A DNA stretch of 64,000 nucleotides from Rhizobium leguminosarum bv. viciae USDA 2370 (GCF_002008365.1 NZ_MRDL01000036.1:771235-835234); one strand, 5' to 3'; counted from the stretch's first letter, positions 1 through 8,364 are shown. The notes: a model not told the origin generated them from the sequence alone. Made by a program: numbers and translations.

Positions 1-1103
1 CTGATCACATCGACAGCGGCGCGCGGGTTTTGCAGAAAGCCGGCGGTGTAGGCCTGCATGATCGCGCCATAGGGGCCGACAGCTGATGACGGCGGCTTTT
101 CGACATGGGCGGGATCGGCAAGCGAACGGGCGAAATAGCCGCCATATTGCGCCATGTTCCGGCGGTTGGCGTCGAGATGCGGCAGTGCTGCCGCAAATAG
201 CCTTGCGGCTTCGTCGTAGCGTTTTTCGGAGCCGGCGATCGTGGCATCGATCAGGTCGACGCGGGCCTTCTGGGCGGTCGTCAGCTTACGGCCCCGAACT
301 TCCTGAAGCGTGGCGGCTGCAACCTGCCGGCCATCAAAGGCGCTCTGCACTTCGGCAAGCTCCAGCCAGTCCTCGGTGGTGCGACGCTCCGGCGGCAAAG
401 CCAGCAGCCGGCGGCGCTCGTCGGCCATGCGGCCTGCCGGCAGCGGCGAGGTCGGCATCAGGCCGAAGCCGTCACGCAGGTTCAGGTAGAACAGCATCTG
501 CTCGCGATCGTCGGGTGTGACGATGACGAGCTTGCGCGGCGCCTGGCCGATCGTGGCGACCGCTCCTTCCCCCTCGTTCACCTCGACGCTGCCCTGCGGG
601 TTGGTGAGCGCGACGCGGCCTTCGAGCACGATCATCGAGGTCTTGGCGCCCTCGACGGTCATCGTCCAGTCGGTGCCGCGGATGGCGGCTGCGGCCGCCG
701 GCGTTTCCACCGTCAGGCCCTGGCCGCCGCGCTCGGCGCGCGCCCAGATCGTTCCCGATTGCAGCTCCAGCGTCGTGTCGCCACTCGCGGCCATCTTCTT
801 GACTTGCAGCGACGAATTGCGGCCGAGACGGACCTGGGTGTGATCGGAAAAGACGATGGCGAGCTGACCGTTGGCATTGGTGCGCAGCACGTCGCCGGTC
901 AAGAGATCCTGATTGATGTCGACGACGCGCCAGTTCGACACGTCGATGAAGCGGACCTCCTCGCCGGTCTTGCGGGCAATGACGGATCCGGCAACCGGTG
1001 TTGCGCGCTGAACGGGGTCGGCCGCCGCCGGCGGCGAAAAGCCTGGCAAGACGAGCGCAAGCGCCACCCCGGCGCGACAGATGTTTTTCCAGCGACCCAG
1101 CAT
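1..1103 (-). CDS. FecR-domain protein, C-terminus outside the window
   Basis: The minus-strand frame opens with ATG at 1103 and runs off the left edge, giving at least 367 residues. The N-terminus is a signal peptide (basic start, then a hydrophobic stretch ending in SPPAAA). A FecR domain follows at roughly residues 45-170, with the typical pattern of beta-helical repeats: ITG-like DVLRTN, VRLGRNSSLQ, GTIWARA, AAIRGTDW, VLEGRV. Beyond about residue 230 the protein becomes helical and alanine/leucine-rich, compatible with TPR-type repeats. Stand-alone FecR domains in rhizobia sit in periplasmic or cell-surface proteins rather than in sigma-factor signalling, and no FecI/FecA gene is adjacent. 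The ribosome site is weak (GTTGGGGTTGGG). The domain call is firm; the role is unknown. Confidence 0.85.
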   Translation of the reverse strand, partial: MLGRWKNICRAGVALALVLPGFSPPAAADPVQRATPVAGSVIARKTGEEVRFIDVSNWRVVDINQDLLTGDVLRTNANGQLAIVFSDHTQVRLGRNSSLQVKKMAASGDTTLELQSGTIWARAERGGQGLTVETPAAAAAIRGTDWTMTVEGAKTSMIVLEGRVALTNPQGSVEVNEGEGAVATIGQAPRKLVIVTPDDREQMLFYLNLRDGFGLMPTSPLPAGRMADERRRLLALPPERRTTEDWLELAEVQSAFDGRQVAAATLQEVRGRKLTTAQKARVDLIDATIAGSEKRYDEAARLFAAALPHLDANRRNMAQYGGYFARSLADPAHVEKPPSSAVGPYGAIMQAYTAGFLQNPRAAVDVI

Positions 1104-1231
1104 GACCCAACCCCAACTCCCACATCCCCTTTGTCCATGTAGAGAAGAAAAGTCAAGCGCATTGCACACGTGTTCTTGAATTCGCCGTGCAGTGTAATAT
1201 GAGGGAAACACTTTGTAGGTGGAGTATTCAG

Positions 1232-1771
1232 GTGAGCGATTTCGAAAATGCAACTGATCTTATGCTGAGCGCGCCGTCGAGCGGTGATATCAGTTCCGAG
1301 TATTTCGACCATATCAAGAAAATCAACGACATATTCTACGACCAAGTCAAGATATCTGACCAGAAGGCGGCCTATATCTTTACTTTCATGCTAGCCTTCC
1401 TGGTGAGTTCGAGCGAGGTGAGGGCAGTCTTCAGCCCGGCACGCTACGCGAGCGGGGCGCCAGGGAGCATGCTGTTCTCGGGCCTGCTTGCTGCAGCCTC
1501 GGTCTTTTCCATCCTTTCGGCGATCCTCGTCGTGTTGCCGCGCCGTTTGGACAGCTCGACCTCGCTGTTCTGGGGCGCCTGGCAGAACCACCGCGACCTG
1601 TTCTTCGAGGCGGCACTGAGGCGCGACGAACGCTATCTCTTCGACCAGTATCTCGAAAACGCCAACATCCTCTCCGCCATCGCCCGCAGCAAATATCGTT
1701 GCGTTACCTTCGCGTTCCGCGGGCTGATGGTGAGTGTGATCGCTTACGTGCTGCTGTTGGTGGCGGTGTGA
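1232..1771 (+). CDS. Pycsar-type effector family membrane protein (DUF5706-like)
   Basis: This 179-residue protein has a soluble N-terminal helix with the family-like segment KISDQKAAYIF, followed by a first membrane helix (about residues 50-66), a second (about 80-105) and a C-terminal one (about 160-178). This is the architecture of PycTM, the membrane effector of cyclic-UMP/CMP Pycsar anti-phage systems. I chose GTG at 1232 because AGGTGGAG lies 7 bases upstream; in-frame GTG 1187 and ATG 1199 lack such a site. No pyrimidine cyclase is adjacent, and the only class III cyclase in the window (10794) is 9 kb away and looks like an ordinary adenylate cyclase. The family assignment is from recalled sequence pattern; the defence role is inference. 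Confidence 0.65.
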   Translation: MSDFENATDLMLSAPSSGDISSEYFDHIKKINDIFYDQVKISDQKAAYIFTFMLAFLVSSSEVRAVFSPARYASGAPGSMLFSGLLAAASVFSILSAILVVLPRRLDSSTSLFWGAWQNHRDLFFEAALRRDERYLFDQYLENANILSAIARSKYRCVTFAFRGLMVSVIAYVLLLVAV

Positions 1772-1791
1772 GCGCAACATGGCTCAAGAGA

Positions 1792-1868
1792 GCCTCGCCC
1801 TGAGGTGGCCCGGAGGGGCCTCGAAGGGCGAGGCATGCTTTCGCCGGGCACGCAGAAACGTGCCCGGC
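1792..1868. terminator. Two hairpins between convergent genes
   Basis: Two strong stem-loops fill the 102-base gap between convergent genes. The first pairs GCCTCGCCCT (1792-1801) with AGGGCGAGGC (1825-1834), with a GAGG/CCTC inner stem. The second pairs GCCGGGCACG (1843-1852) with CGTGCCCGGC (1859-1868) around a CAGAAA loop. T-runs are short on both sides, so this is a probable bidirectional terminator. The first hairpin also resembles a palindromic repeat common between rhizobial genes. Confidence 0.6.
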
Positions 1869-1873
1869 TACTT

Positions 1874-2362
1874 TCAATCCTCGACTTCGAGGATGAGTTC
1901 AAGTTCGATCGGCAGGCCGAGGGGCAGGCTGGCGACGCCGAGCACGACACGGCCTGAGAGTTTTTCCTCGCCGAAGACCGCAAGCAGCATTTCGGATGCT
2001 CCGTCCGCAACCTTCGGATGGTCGCGGAAATCGCCTTCGGTCGCGATATAGACGCCCAGCTTGACGACCCTAACGACCCTGTCCAGTGAACCGAGATAGT
2101 CCCTGGCGGCGGCGAGCGCGCTGAGCGTTGCCGTTTCGGCCGCCTTCTTGCCGTCTTCGGCCGTCAGAGCACCGCCGACGCGGCCGATATAGCGCGGCTC
2201 ATGGCCGACGACCGGCAGCATCCCGCTGAAGAAGACCAGGTTACCGGTCCTTATCGCTTCGACATAGGCCCCAAAGGGTGTCGGCGGCGGGGGAAGCGTG
2301 ATGCCGAGTTTCTGCAGCCGCCGTTCCGCGCGGGCTACCTGCGTTTTCGCATGGTCTACCAT
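1874..2362 (-). CDS. RidA/YjgF family protein
   Basis: This 162-residue protein belongs to the RidA (YjgF/YER057c/UK114) superfamily, whose best-known members hydrolyse reactive enamine/imine intermediates. The N-terminal RLQKLGITLPPPPTPFG and VFFSGMLP, and the C-terminal hydrophobic strand (GRVVLGVASLPLGLPIELE), match the longer RidA subfamily of about 150 residues. The ATG at 2362 overlaps the end of the upstream SDR gene by 7 bases, so the two genes are translationally coupled. The catalytic arginine of true deaminases is not at an obvious place, so deaminase activity is uncertain. It is probably controlled with the SDR gene by the divergent LysR regulator. Confidence 0.85.
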   Translation of the reverse strand: MVDHAKTQVARAERRLQKLGITLPPPPTPFGAYVEAIRTGNLVFFSGMLPVVGHEPRYIGRVGGALTAEDGKKAAETATLSALAAARDYLGSLDRVVRVVKLGVYIATEGDFRDHPKVADGASEMLLAVFGEEKLSGRVVLGVASLPLGLPIELELILEVED

Positions 2363-3081
2363 CTGCCCAGATGTGCGCCGCCGTCGACGTGCAGCACCTC
2401 CCCGGTTACGCGCGGCGCTTCGGTGAGGAAGACGACTGCGTCGGCGATCTCCTCGACGTTCGATATGCCTGCCATCGGCGACAACGTCTTCAGGAAATCC
2501 TTCGGATTGTCCTTGTGCAGCGGCGTGTCCACCACACCGGGAGCTACAATATTGAAGCGAATTCCTTGGTTTGCATATTCCATCGCCAGGTTCTTGGAGA
2601 CGGCGTTGATACCGCCCTTTGTCATCATCGACACCGAAGCGGAGAAACCGGCGATCGGATGATCGGTCAATGGCGTGGTGATGCTGACGACGCTGCCGCC
2701 CGTTTTCTGCGTGAGCATCTGCCTGACGACCAGTTGGGTCAGGTGGATGAAGCCCTCGAGATTGGTCGAGGACAATTTTTTGAAGTCGTCCATGGTGAAA
2801 TCGACGAACGGCTTGGCCAGGAAAATGCCGGCATTGTTGACGAGGCCGTCGATCGAGCCGAACCGGTCGATTGCGGTCCTTGCCACCAGCGCTGCGGTTT
2901 CGGCATCGCCAATGTCACCGTCGACGAGCGCCAGCTTGTCGGAGGCTTGGAAAGCGTTCGAAGTGCTGACCTGGCGCGAGGTGGCGACCACATTATAGCC
3001 GCGCTCGATGAAGGCGTTAACGAGGCCGGCTCCGATACCCTGCGAGGCGCCCGTGACGATGACTGTTTTTTTCGTAGTCAT
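2356..3081 (-). CDS. Atypical short-chain dehydrogenase/reductase
   Basis: This 241-residue Rossmann protein has the cofactor motif TGASQGIG (residues 10-17) and the NNAG motif, and ends with the usual GEVLHVDGGAHLG segment. The start at 3081 is supported by GGAGAT 5 bases upstream; a longer open frame to 3123 has no such site. The catalytic YxxxK position reads SxxTK (SMMTK), and the catalytic Ser region reads VVSITTP, so the usual catalytic tyrosine is replaced by serine. The protein may therefore not be a standard oxidoreductase. It is the first gene of a two-gene operon with the RidA protein and is divergent from a LysR gene. Confidence 0.85.
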   Translation of the reverse strand: MTTKKTVIVTGASQGIGAGLVNAFIERGYNVVATSRQVSTSNAFQASDKLALVDGDIGDAETAALVARTAIDRFGSIDGLVNNAGIFLAKPFVDFTMDDFKKLSSTNLEGFIHLTQLVVRQMLTQKTGGSVVSITTPLTDHPIAGFSASVSMMTKGGINAVSKNLAMEYANQGIRFNIVAPGVVDTPLHKDNPKDFLKTLSPMAGISNVEEIADAVVFLTEAPRVTGEVLHVDGGAHLGRW

Positions 3082-3184
3082 GCTGATCTCCATAAACTGG
3101 TTCGGGCAACGCGGGCCTTGCATTTGCGAAGGCCGGGTCGCTCGAGATGGGGCTGCTGCGAATGCGCCTCCATCGGGTTGTCTT

Positions 3185-3266
3185 GTTTTCGCAAGGTGAA
3201 TATGGCGAAAACTCCATTACCCGATTAGATGGAAATATCTGGATTCTCTTTTGCATCCATGCAAAA
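3185..3266. promoter_or_regulatory. Two inverted repeats in SDR/LysR divergent region
   Basis: Two perfect inverted repeats lie between the divergent SDR and LysR genes. GTTTTCGC (3185-3192) pairs with GCGAAAAC (3205-3212) across 12 bases. TTTTGCAT (3249-3256) pairs with ATGCAAAA (3259-3266) across 2 bases and ends just before the LysR start at 3275. They are good candidates for LysR operator sites, the second one autoregulatory. Confidence 0.5.
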
Positions 3267-3274
3267 ATATCGCG

Positions 3275-4177
3275 ATGGCTGATCTGAACGATATCGCAGT
3301 CTTCGTGAAGGTGGCGCAGTACGGCACCTTCAGCCGTGCTGCCCATTCCCTCGGCATGCCGGTATCGACGGTCAGCCGGAAGGTGACGTCGCTGGAGGAG
3401 CAGCTCGGCGTGACGCTGCTGCAGCGGACGACCCGCAAGTTGAACCTGACCGCGCAGGGCCGGGCCTATTACAACAGGTGCAGCGAACCGCTCGCCCATC
3501 TCCTCGACGCCGAGCAGGTACTCACCGAGACACAGAGAAAACCGGAGGGTTTGCTGAAGATCTCCGTGCCGGTCATCTTCGGACAGGAGGTCTTTTACGA
3601 ATTCGTCTCGGCCTTCCTGAAGGCATATCCGAAGATCCAGGTCGATCTCTTCGTCACCAACCTGTTCCTCGATCTGATCGCGGAGAACATCGACCTCGGC
3701 ATCCGTTTCGGCGAACTCAAGGATTCGACCATCGTCACGCAGCGGCTCGGGAAGAGCGTGCGCTATCTGGTCGCTGCGCCCGACTATCTGAAGGGCAGGG
3801 TGCTTCCCTTGAAGCCCGAAGACCTGAAGGACCATCAGTGCATTCTCTTGAACGGCCGCAACGGCGAAGCGGAATGGGATCTCGTGAACGGGCGCAAATC
3901 GGTTCGCCTGCATGTGTCGGGGCCGGTATCGAGCCGGGATTTCGATGCGGTGAGCGCCTTCACCTATCGCGGACACGGCATCGGCCTGCTGCCTTCGACC
4001 TATTGCGACGAACAGATCAGAAGTGGCGAACTCATCCGCCTGCTGCCGGACTGGTCGTCCGAGGAAATTTTCGTGCACGCCGTCTATCCCACCCGCCGCT
4101 TCCTGCCTTCCCGGTTGCAGGTCTTTCTCGATGCGCTGAAGGCATGGAAGAACCCCTTGTGGCTTCCCTTGCATTGA
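3275..4177 (+). CDS. LysR family transcriptional regulator
   Basis: This 300-residue protein begins MADLNDIAVFVKVAQYGTFS, the classic N-terminal winged helix-turn-helix of the LysR family, with the recognition region AAHSLGMPVSTVSRKVTSLE. The remainder is a periplasmic-binding-like effector domain of normal length. I chose ATG 3275 over TTG 3251 because it gives the standard LysR N-terminus. It is divergent from the SDR-RidA operon, the usual arrangement for a LysR regulator and its target, and two perfect inverted repeats lie in the shared intergenic region. The inducer cannot be inferred. Confidence 0.93.
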   Translation: MADLNDIAVFVKVAQYGTFSRAAHSLGMPVSTVSRKVTSLEEQLGVTLLQRTTRKLNLTAQGRAYYNRCSEPLAHLLDAEQVLTETQRKPEGLLKISVPVIFGQEVFYEFVSAFLKAYPKIQVDLFVTNLFLDLIAENIDLGIRFGELKDSTIVTQRLGKSVRYLVAAPDYLKGRVLPLKPEDLKDHQCILLNGRNGEAEWDLVNGRKSVRLHVSGPVSSRDFDAVSAFTYRGHGIGLLPSTYCDEQIRSGELIRLLPDWSSEEIFVHAVYPTRRFLPSRLQVFLDALKAWKNPLWLPLH

Positions 4178-4290
4178 AGGCCTTCCGATCCATCACCGAA
4201 AATTGAAGCCGTGCGCGTGGGCGAGCGTCCTGCGTCGGCCAAGCTGTGTTAGAGTTTGCTGGCTTGGATGGCGCAGGGATTGGACTACCA

Positions 4291-5067
4291 ATGCTGACGA
4301 CACTTGCGGTGCTTATGGGGCTTACAGGCATTACCCCGGCCGCGCAGGCGGGGGGGAGCGAGGTCGACGTGACGCTGGTGCTCGCCGTCGACACCTCGCG
4401 GTCGATGGATTTCGAGGAGATCGGCATCCAGCGCGAGGGTTATGTCGAGGCGCTCAAGCACAAGGAATTCATCGACGCGGTGAAGGGCGGGCTGACCGGC
4501 CGCATTGCCATCGGCTATTTCGAATGGGCAGGCTATGTCGTCCAGGATTCCGTGATCGATTGGCAGGTGATCGAGACGGAAGAGGATGCGATCGCGTTTG
4601 CCGACAAGCTCGAAGCCCGACCGATTGCCACGCAACGGCGCACATCGATCTCCACCGCGATCGCCCAGGGCGCCAGCATGATCGTTTCCAGTCCCTTTCA
4701 GTCCAGGCGACAGGTGATCGATGTCTCCGGCGACGGGCCGAACAACTCAGGCGATCCCGTCACCCCCGCCCGCGACAAGGCGGTGGAAGCAGGCATGATC
4801 ATCAACGGCCTGGCCATCATGCTGCGGCCCTCCGATGCGCCGAACGGGCTCGACAAATATTATGCGGATTGCGTGATCGGCGGCCCCGGCGCCTTCGTGC
4901 TGCCGGTCCGCAAGATCGAGGATTTCGCCGTTGCCGTGCGCCGCAAGCTGGTGCTGGAGATCAGCGACCTTTCCCGGCCGGCGACGGTGCAGAAGATCGC
5001 TGGCGCTGAGGCGGGCACTGACTGCCTGATCGGTGAGAAGCAGTGGCGGGACATCTTCGACCGCTGA
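4291..5067 (+). CDS. DUF1194 von Willebrand A-like secreted protein
   Basis: This 258-residue protein carries a signal peptide (MLTTLAVLMGLTGITPAAQA) followed by a vWA-like fold with a MIDAS-type metal motif, DTSRSMD, near residue 34. The segments QREGYVEAL, DVSGDGPNN and the conserved pair of cysteines (YYADCVIGG, GTDCLIG) fit the DUF1194 family of exported alphaproteobacterial proteins of unknown function. The ATG at 4291 is preferred to the in-frame GTG at 4246 because it starts the signal peptide. The gene stands alone and is followed immediately by a RIME-like repeat. Confidence 0.82.
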   Translation: MLTTLAVLMGLTGITPAAQAGGSEVDVTLVLAVDTSRSMDFEEIGIQREGYVEALKHKEFIDAVKGGLTGRIAIGYFEWAGYVVQDSVIDWQVIETEEDAIAFADKLEARPIATQRRTSISTAIAQGASMIVSSPFQSRRQVIDVSGDGPNNSGDPVTPARDKAVEAGMIINGLAIMLRPSDAPNGLDKYYADCVIGGPGAFVLPVRKIEDFAVAVRRKLVLEISDLSRPATVQKIAGAEAGTDCLIGEKQWRDIFDR

Positions 5068-5070
5068 TGC

Positions 5071-5182
5071 CAGAACAGGATGATTTTAGGCCGGTCGGCC
5101 TGAAATCTCAATCCTGTCCTGAATTACATAGTTAGAGCATGATGTCGTCCGAAAACCGCGCACACTTTTCGGCATCATGCTC
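5071..5182. repeat. RIME-like intergenic element, copy 1
   Basis: This element of about 112 bases is made of two palindromes. The first runs from CAGAACAGGATGAT to ATCCTGTCCTG. The second runs from GCATGATGTCGTCCGAAAA to TTTTCGGCATCATGC. The same arrangement recurs at 9743-9855, and inverted at 58419-58530. It matches the description of Rhizobium-specific intergenic mosaic elements (RIME). It lies between the convergent DUF1194 and ampC genes and may also act as their terminator. Confidence 0.8.
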
Positions 5183-5189
5183 TACCGGG

Positions 5190-6347
5190 TCAGCGCGCCG
5201 AAGTTATATCCGTCAGTATTTGGTAAGCGGCAGAGACTCGATCCTCGTTGGGATAGTTTTTATTGGCCAAGATGACGATGCCAACTCGCTCTTTCGGGAT
5301 GAACGCGACATAGGCGCCGAAACCATTCGTTGAGCCGGTCTTATTGATCCATACATCGTCGCGCGGTTCCATTGCGGGCTTCAGTTGCTTGACGGGAATG
5401 CTTTTCAGCATCGCGCTGGAATTGTTTTCCATCAACGTCGTCAGCTTCGCGGGATAAGAATACTGCTCCCAAATAAGGTCTTGGGTCATTGCGCCGACAT
5501 CGAAGTATTCCCTATGCGTATTCGTGATCGCCTGCCGGAGCTTTTCGTCCAGGTCGACGAGGCCCATGTTCGCGTCGATGAACCGGATCATGTCGCTTGC
5601 TGTGGATTTCACTCCATAGGCTTCGGACGAAAGAATGGCGGGTGTCATTCTAGCCGGTTCACCGCTTCGCTTGTAGCCTTGGGCATAGTCCGCCACCCGC
5701 GATTTCGGCACATTGATATATGTGCTCTTCAACCCGAGAGAGGGAAAGAATTCGTCCTGCATAAGCGCCGCGAAATCCCGCTGCATGCTTTTCGCCGTTA
5801 TATAGCCAAGCATCCCGATGCTTGGATTGGCGTAAGTTCGATGGGTTCCAGCCTCGTATGAAGGACGCCAGGCTTCAAAATAGTCCATTAGTTGTTTTTC
5901 GGTTTTGACGTCATCAGGAATTTGCAGCGGAAATCCGCCAGCCGTGTGCGTGCCCAAATTCATCAGCGCGACATCGCCGAAGGGGCTTCCCTTCATCGAT
6001 GGAAGATATTTGCTTGCCTTGTCCGACAGCGAAAGTCGGCCGGTCACCTCAGCGTAGGATGTGAGGGTCACTGTAAACGTTTTGCTGATTGACCCGAGTT
6101 CGAACATGGTGGCCGCAGTGACGGGCTTGTTGGTGTCCTTCGACACGACGCCGTAGTTGTAGATGTGGTCCTCTCCGTCAACGGTAATGGCAACTGCCAT
6201 GCCCGGGATGCCGTATTTATCCATGATCGGTTTGATCGCGTTGTCCGAGATGGCTTGCAGTTTCATCTCGTCAGCCGCAAAGCCATTTGAGGAAATGCAT
6301 GTCGCGACCAGGGCGGCTGATAGAATTCCTATCCAATAAAGCTTCAT
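5190..6347 (-). CDS. ampC: Class C beta-lactamase
   Basis: This 385-residue serine beta-lactamase has a signal peptide over about residues 1-24 (MKLYWIGILSAALVATC...GFAA). All three active-site motifs are present: SISK (Ser86, Lys89), YAN (172-174) and KTG (336-338). The usual class C segments FELGSISKTFT and WINKTGSTNGFGAY are clear, so the enzyme should be active on cephalosporins in the periplasm. The start at 6347 follows the strong site GGAGGATG. It is divergent from ampR, the classical inducible arrangement in which AmpR responds to cell-wall muropeptides. Confidence 0.95.
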   Translation of the reverse strand: MKLYWIGILSAALVATCISSNGFAADEMKLQAISDNAIKPIMDKYGIPGMAVAITVDGEDHIYNYGVVSKDTNKPVTAATMFELGSISKTFTVTLTSYAEVTGRLSLSDKASKYLPSMKGSPFGDVALMNLGTHTAGGFPLQIPDDVKTEKQLMDYFEAWRPSYEAGTHRTYANPSIGMLGYITAKSMQRDFAALMQDEFFPSLGLKSTYINVPKSRVADYAQGYKRSGEPARMTPAILSSEAYGVKSTASDMIRFIDANMGLVDLDEKLRQAITNTHREYFDVGAMTQDLIWEQYSYPAKLTTLMENNSSAMLKSIPVKQLKPAMEPRDDVWINKTGSTNGFGAYVAFIPKERVGIVILANKNYPNEDRVSAAYQILTDITSAR

Positions 6348-6470
6348 TTTTTCATCCTCCAGACGCAGCTCAATCAGCGCAAAGGCGCATGAGGACGGCA
6401 TTTAATGGCACTGTTTTGCGGCAGCAAACGATGATATCTCGGAGGAGATACAAGAAAATCTAGGGCTAAG
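6348..6470. promoter_or_regulatory. ampC-ampR divergent control region
   Basis: The 123 bases between the two start codons must hold both promoters and the AmpR site. I could not single out one T-N11-A LysR box. A short palindrome (TATCTC, 4 bases, GAGATA) encloses a GGAG sequence about 25 bases upstream of the ampR start. Confidence 0.4.
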
Positions 6471-7355
6471 ATGGTTCGGCAATTCCTCCCTTTGAATGGC
6501 TTGAGAGCCTTCGAAGCTTCGGCGAGACATCTCAGCTTCACCCGCGCCGCAATCGAACTTTGCGTTACTCAGGCCGCCGTAAGCCAGCAGGTCAAAAGCC
6601 TGGAGAAGCGATTGGGCGTTGCGCTTTTCCAGCGCCTCCCAAAGGGTTTGAAAATCACCGCGGAAGGTGAAGCTCTTTTGCCGACGTTGACCAATTCCTT
6701 CGATCAAATGGCAATCACGCTGGACAGGATTGAAGCCGGGCAAGTTCGGGAATTGCTGTTTTTGGGCGTGGTTGGAACCTTTGCTGTCGGCTGGTTATTG
6801 CCAAGGCTTCCGGATTTTCAACAGCAGCATCCATTCATTGACGTGCGCATTTCGACAAACAATAATCGCGTCGATATGGCCGCTGAGGGGCTGCATTTTG
6901 CCATTCGCTTCGGCAGCGGCTCCTGGCACGGCACAGAAGCACTGCGTCTGTTCGACGCTCCGCTTTCGCCTCTGTGCACCCCCAGACTGGCAGACCGTTT
7001 AAGCTCGCCCGCAGATCTTGCCGAAGCGACGCTTTTGCGGAGCTATAGGGCGGACGAGTGGAGTACCTGGTTCGCGGCAGCTGATGTTCCGCCTGCGGCA
7101 CAGGTCAACGCAGGGATCGTTTTTGACTCTTCCCTCGCCATGATGGAGGCGGCCATGCAAGGATTGGGAATTGCTCTGGCGCCGCCGTCGATGTTTTCCA
7201 GGCATCTGTCATCAGGGGCTATATTACAACCTTTTCCCACGACCATATCATTGGGCAGTTATTGGCTGACTCGACTTCAATCAAGGCCGCCAACGGCAGC
7301 CATACTCGCATTTTCCGATTGGATAACGTCGCAGATCTCTTCCGCATCTCAATGA
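6471..7355 (+). CDS. ampR: LysR regulator of beta-lactamase expression
   Basis: This 294-residue LysR protein begins with the AmpR/GcvA-type N-terminus (FLPLNGLRAFEASARHLSFT) and the recognition helix VTQAAVSQQVKSLE. The effector domain has normal length. Its position, divergent from ampC and separated by 123 bases, is diagnostic of the ampR-ampC pair. By analogy with enterobacterial AmpR it would repress ampC with UDP-MurNAc-pentapeptide bound and activate it with anhydro-muropeptides. No ampG or ampD is present in the window. Confidence 0.92.
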   Translation: MVRQFLPLNGLRAFEASARHLSFTRAAIELCVTQAAVSQQVKSLEKRLGVALFQRLPKGLKITAEGEALLPTLTNSFDQMAITLDRIEAGQVRELLFLGVVGTFAVGWLLPRLPDFQQQHPFIDVRISTNNNRVDMAAEGLHFAIRFGSGSWHGTEALRLFDAPLSPLCTPRLADRLSSPADLAEATLLRSYRADEWSTWFAAADVPPAAQVNAGIVFDSSLAMMEAAMQGLGIALAPPSMFSRHLSSGAILQPFPTTISLGSYWLTRLQSRPPTAAILAFSDWITSQISSASQ

Positions 7356-7435
7356 CAGCTTCTGGCGGATCGCGATCCTCGACCTGACGTCGGCAAGGAG
7401 ATCAGTGAATTTGGTGAGGCATAGACACGATAAAA

Positions 7436-7467
7436 CATTTCGGTATGGCGCGCGCCATACCGAAATG
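7436..7467. terminator. Perfect 32-base palindrome between convergent genes
   Basis: CATTTCGGTATGGCGC (7436-7451) is followed immediately by its exact reverse complement (7452-7467), a 32-base palindrome without spacer. It lies between the convergent ampR and VOC genes. On the minus strand it is followed by TTTTA, so it can act as the terminator of the VOC gene and perhaps of both genes. Confidence 0.7.
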
Positions 7468-7500
7468 CCCTTGCTTCTCAGAGGATGTTGCCGCCTTTGC

Positions 7501-8190
7501 CTATAAGGGCAGCTGCTTGCCGGCCTGTTCGCTGACCATGTATTCGGCGTACCAGTCCGGCCAGCCTTCGTCGTGCTTGCCGCCGTTTCGCTTCTCGTGT
7601 TCACCATGGGCAGTTGCCGCACGGCGGAGTGCTGACGCAAGCTCGGTCGACGTCGTGAATTTCGTCTCGTCGGCGTCGATGCGCCCCGGCAGCCGCGTGG
7701 TGACTTCCTGGAACAGCCAGCCGTTGCCGTCGGGATCCTTGAATGAGGCGAAGGAGCGATAGCTGCGATGATCGGGATCGCGGCCGGCGATCCGCAGGCG
7801 GCCGAACAGATAGGGTTCGTCCTTGCCGGCATAGACGCCGGCAGCGTCATGGAACACTTCGCTGACCTCGATGCTGCGGGCGATGAGATCGCGGCGAGCG
7901 GCCTCGATGTCGGAGACGATCAGGTAGAGCCCCTGGGCGGAACCGGGGGCCGCGGCGGTGACGTTCTTGCCGAAGATGATCGCGCAGCCGGAGCCGGGCG
8001 GGGTAAACTGGATTACACGGAAATCGGCATCATTGGCGAAGTCGGCGTCGAGCCGCCAGCCCAGGCCGTCGTAAAAGCGTTTGGCGCGATCGACGTCGGA
8101 AACGGGGATCACGACCACCTCGAGCTTGGTGTCGACGGGCTGTGTTCTCGGGGTCTCAATGGGGGTTTCACTGCGCATTGCATTGCTCAT
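7501..8190 (-). CDS. VOC/glyoxalase family protein
   Basis: This 229-residue protein carries one vicinal-oxygen-chelate module: KLEVVVIPVSDVDRAKRFYDGLGW at about residues 22-45, a central GLYLIVSDIEAARRDL, and a C-terminal SFASFKDPDGNGWLFQEV that supplies the last metal-ligand glutamate. A tail of about 55 residues rich in charged residues follows, which is longer than in the minimal family. The start at 8190 has AAGGAG 7 bases upstream. The family includes glyoxalase I, extradiol dioxygenases and bleomycin-resistance proteins; I cannot tell the substrate. Confidence 0.85.
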   Translation of the reverse strand: MSNAMRSETPIETPRTQPVDTKLEVVVIPVSDVDRAKRFYDGLGWRLDADFANDADFRVIQFTPPGSGCAIIFGKNVTAAAPGSAQGLYLIVSDIEAARRDLIARSIEVSEVFHDAAGVYAGKDEPYLFGRLRIAGRDPDHRSYRSFASFKDPDGNGWLFQEVTTRLPGRIDADETKFTTSTELASALRRAATAHGEHEKRNGGKHDEGWPDWYAEYMVSEQAGKQLPL

Positions 8191-8364
8191 CTTCAGCTCC
8201 TTGGGGTTTTGGATGCGTTAAGAATGGCGATACATGTCAGTGGCCAGTGGACCACAGTGCGGTGAGGCCGTCGAATCAATTATTCTGTCTGATTTGGCCG
8301 TGTAGCGGAGTTGTATCGAAGCGGCGGGACTGTTCCCGCCGTCTTCTGTTCGTCGAACCGCTGA

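Noticed and set aside
3017..4174. Long minus-strand open frame opposite the LysR gene
   Set aside because: Its arginine/glutamine-rich composition and lack of family resemblance mark it as a shadow of the clear LysR gene on the other strand.
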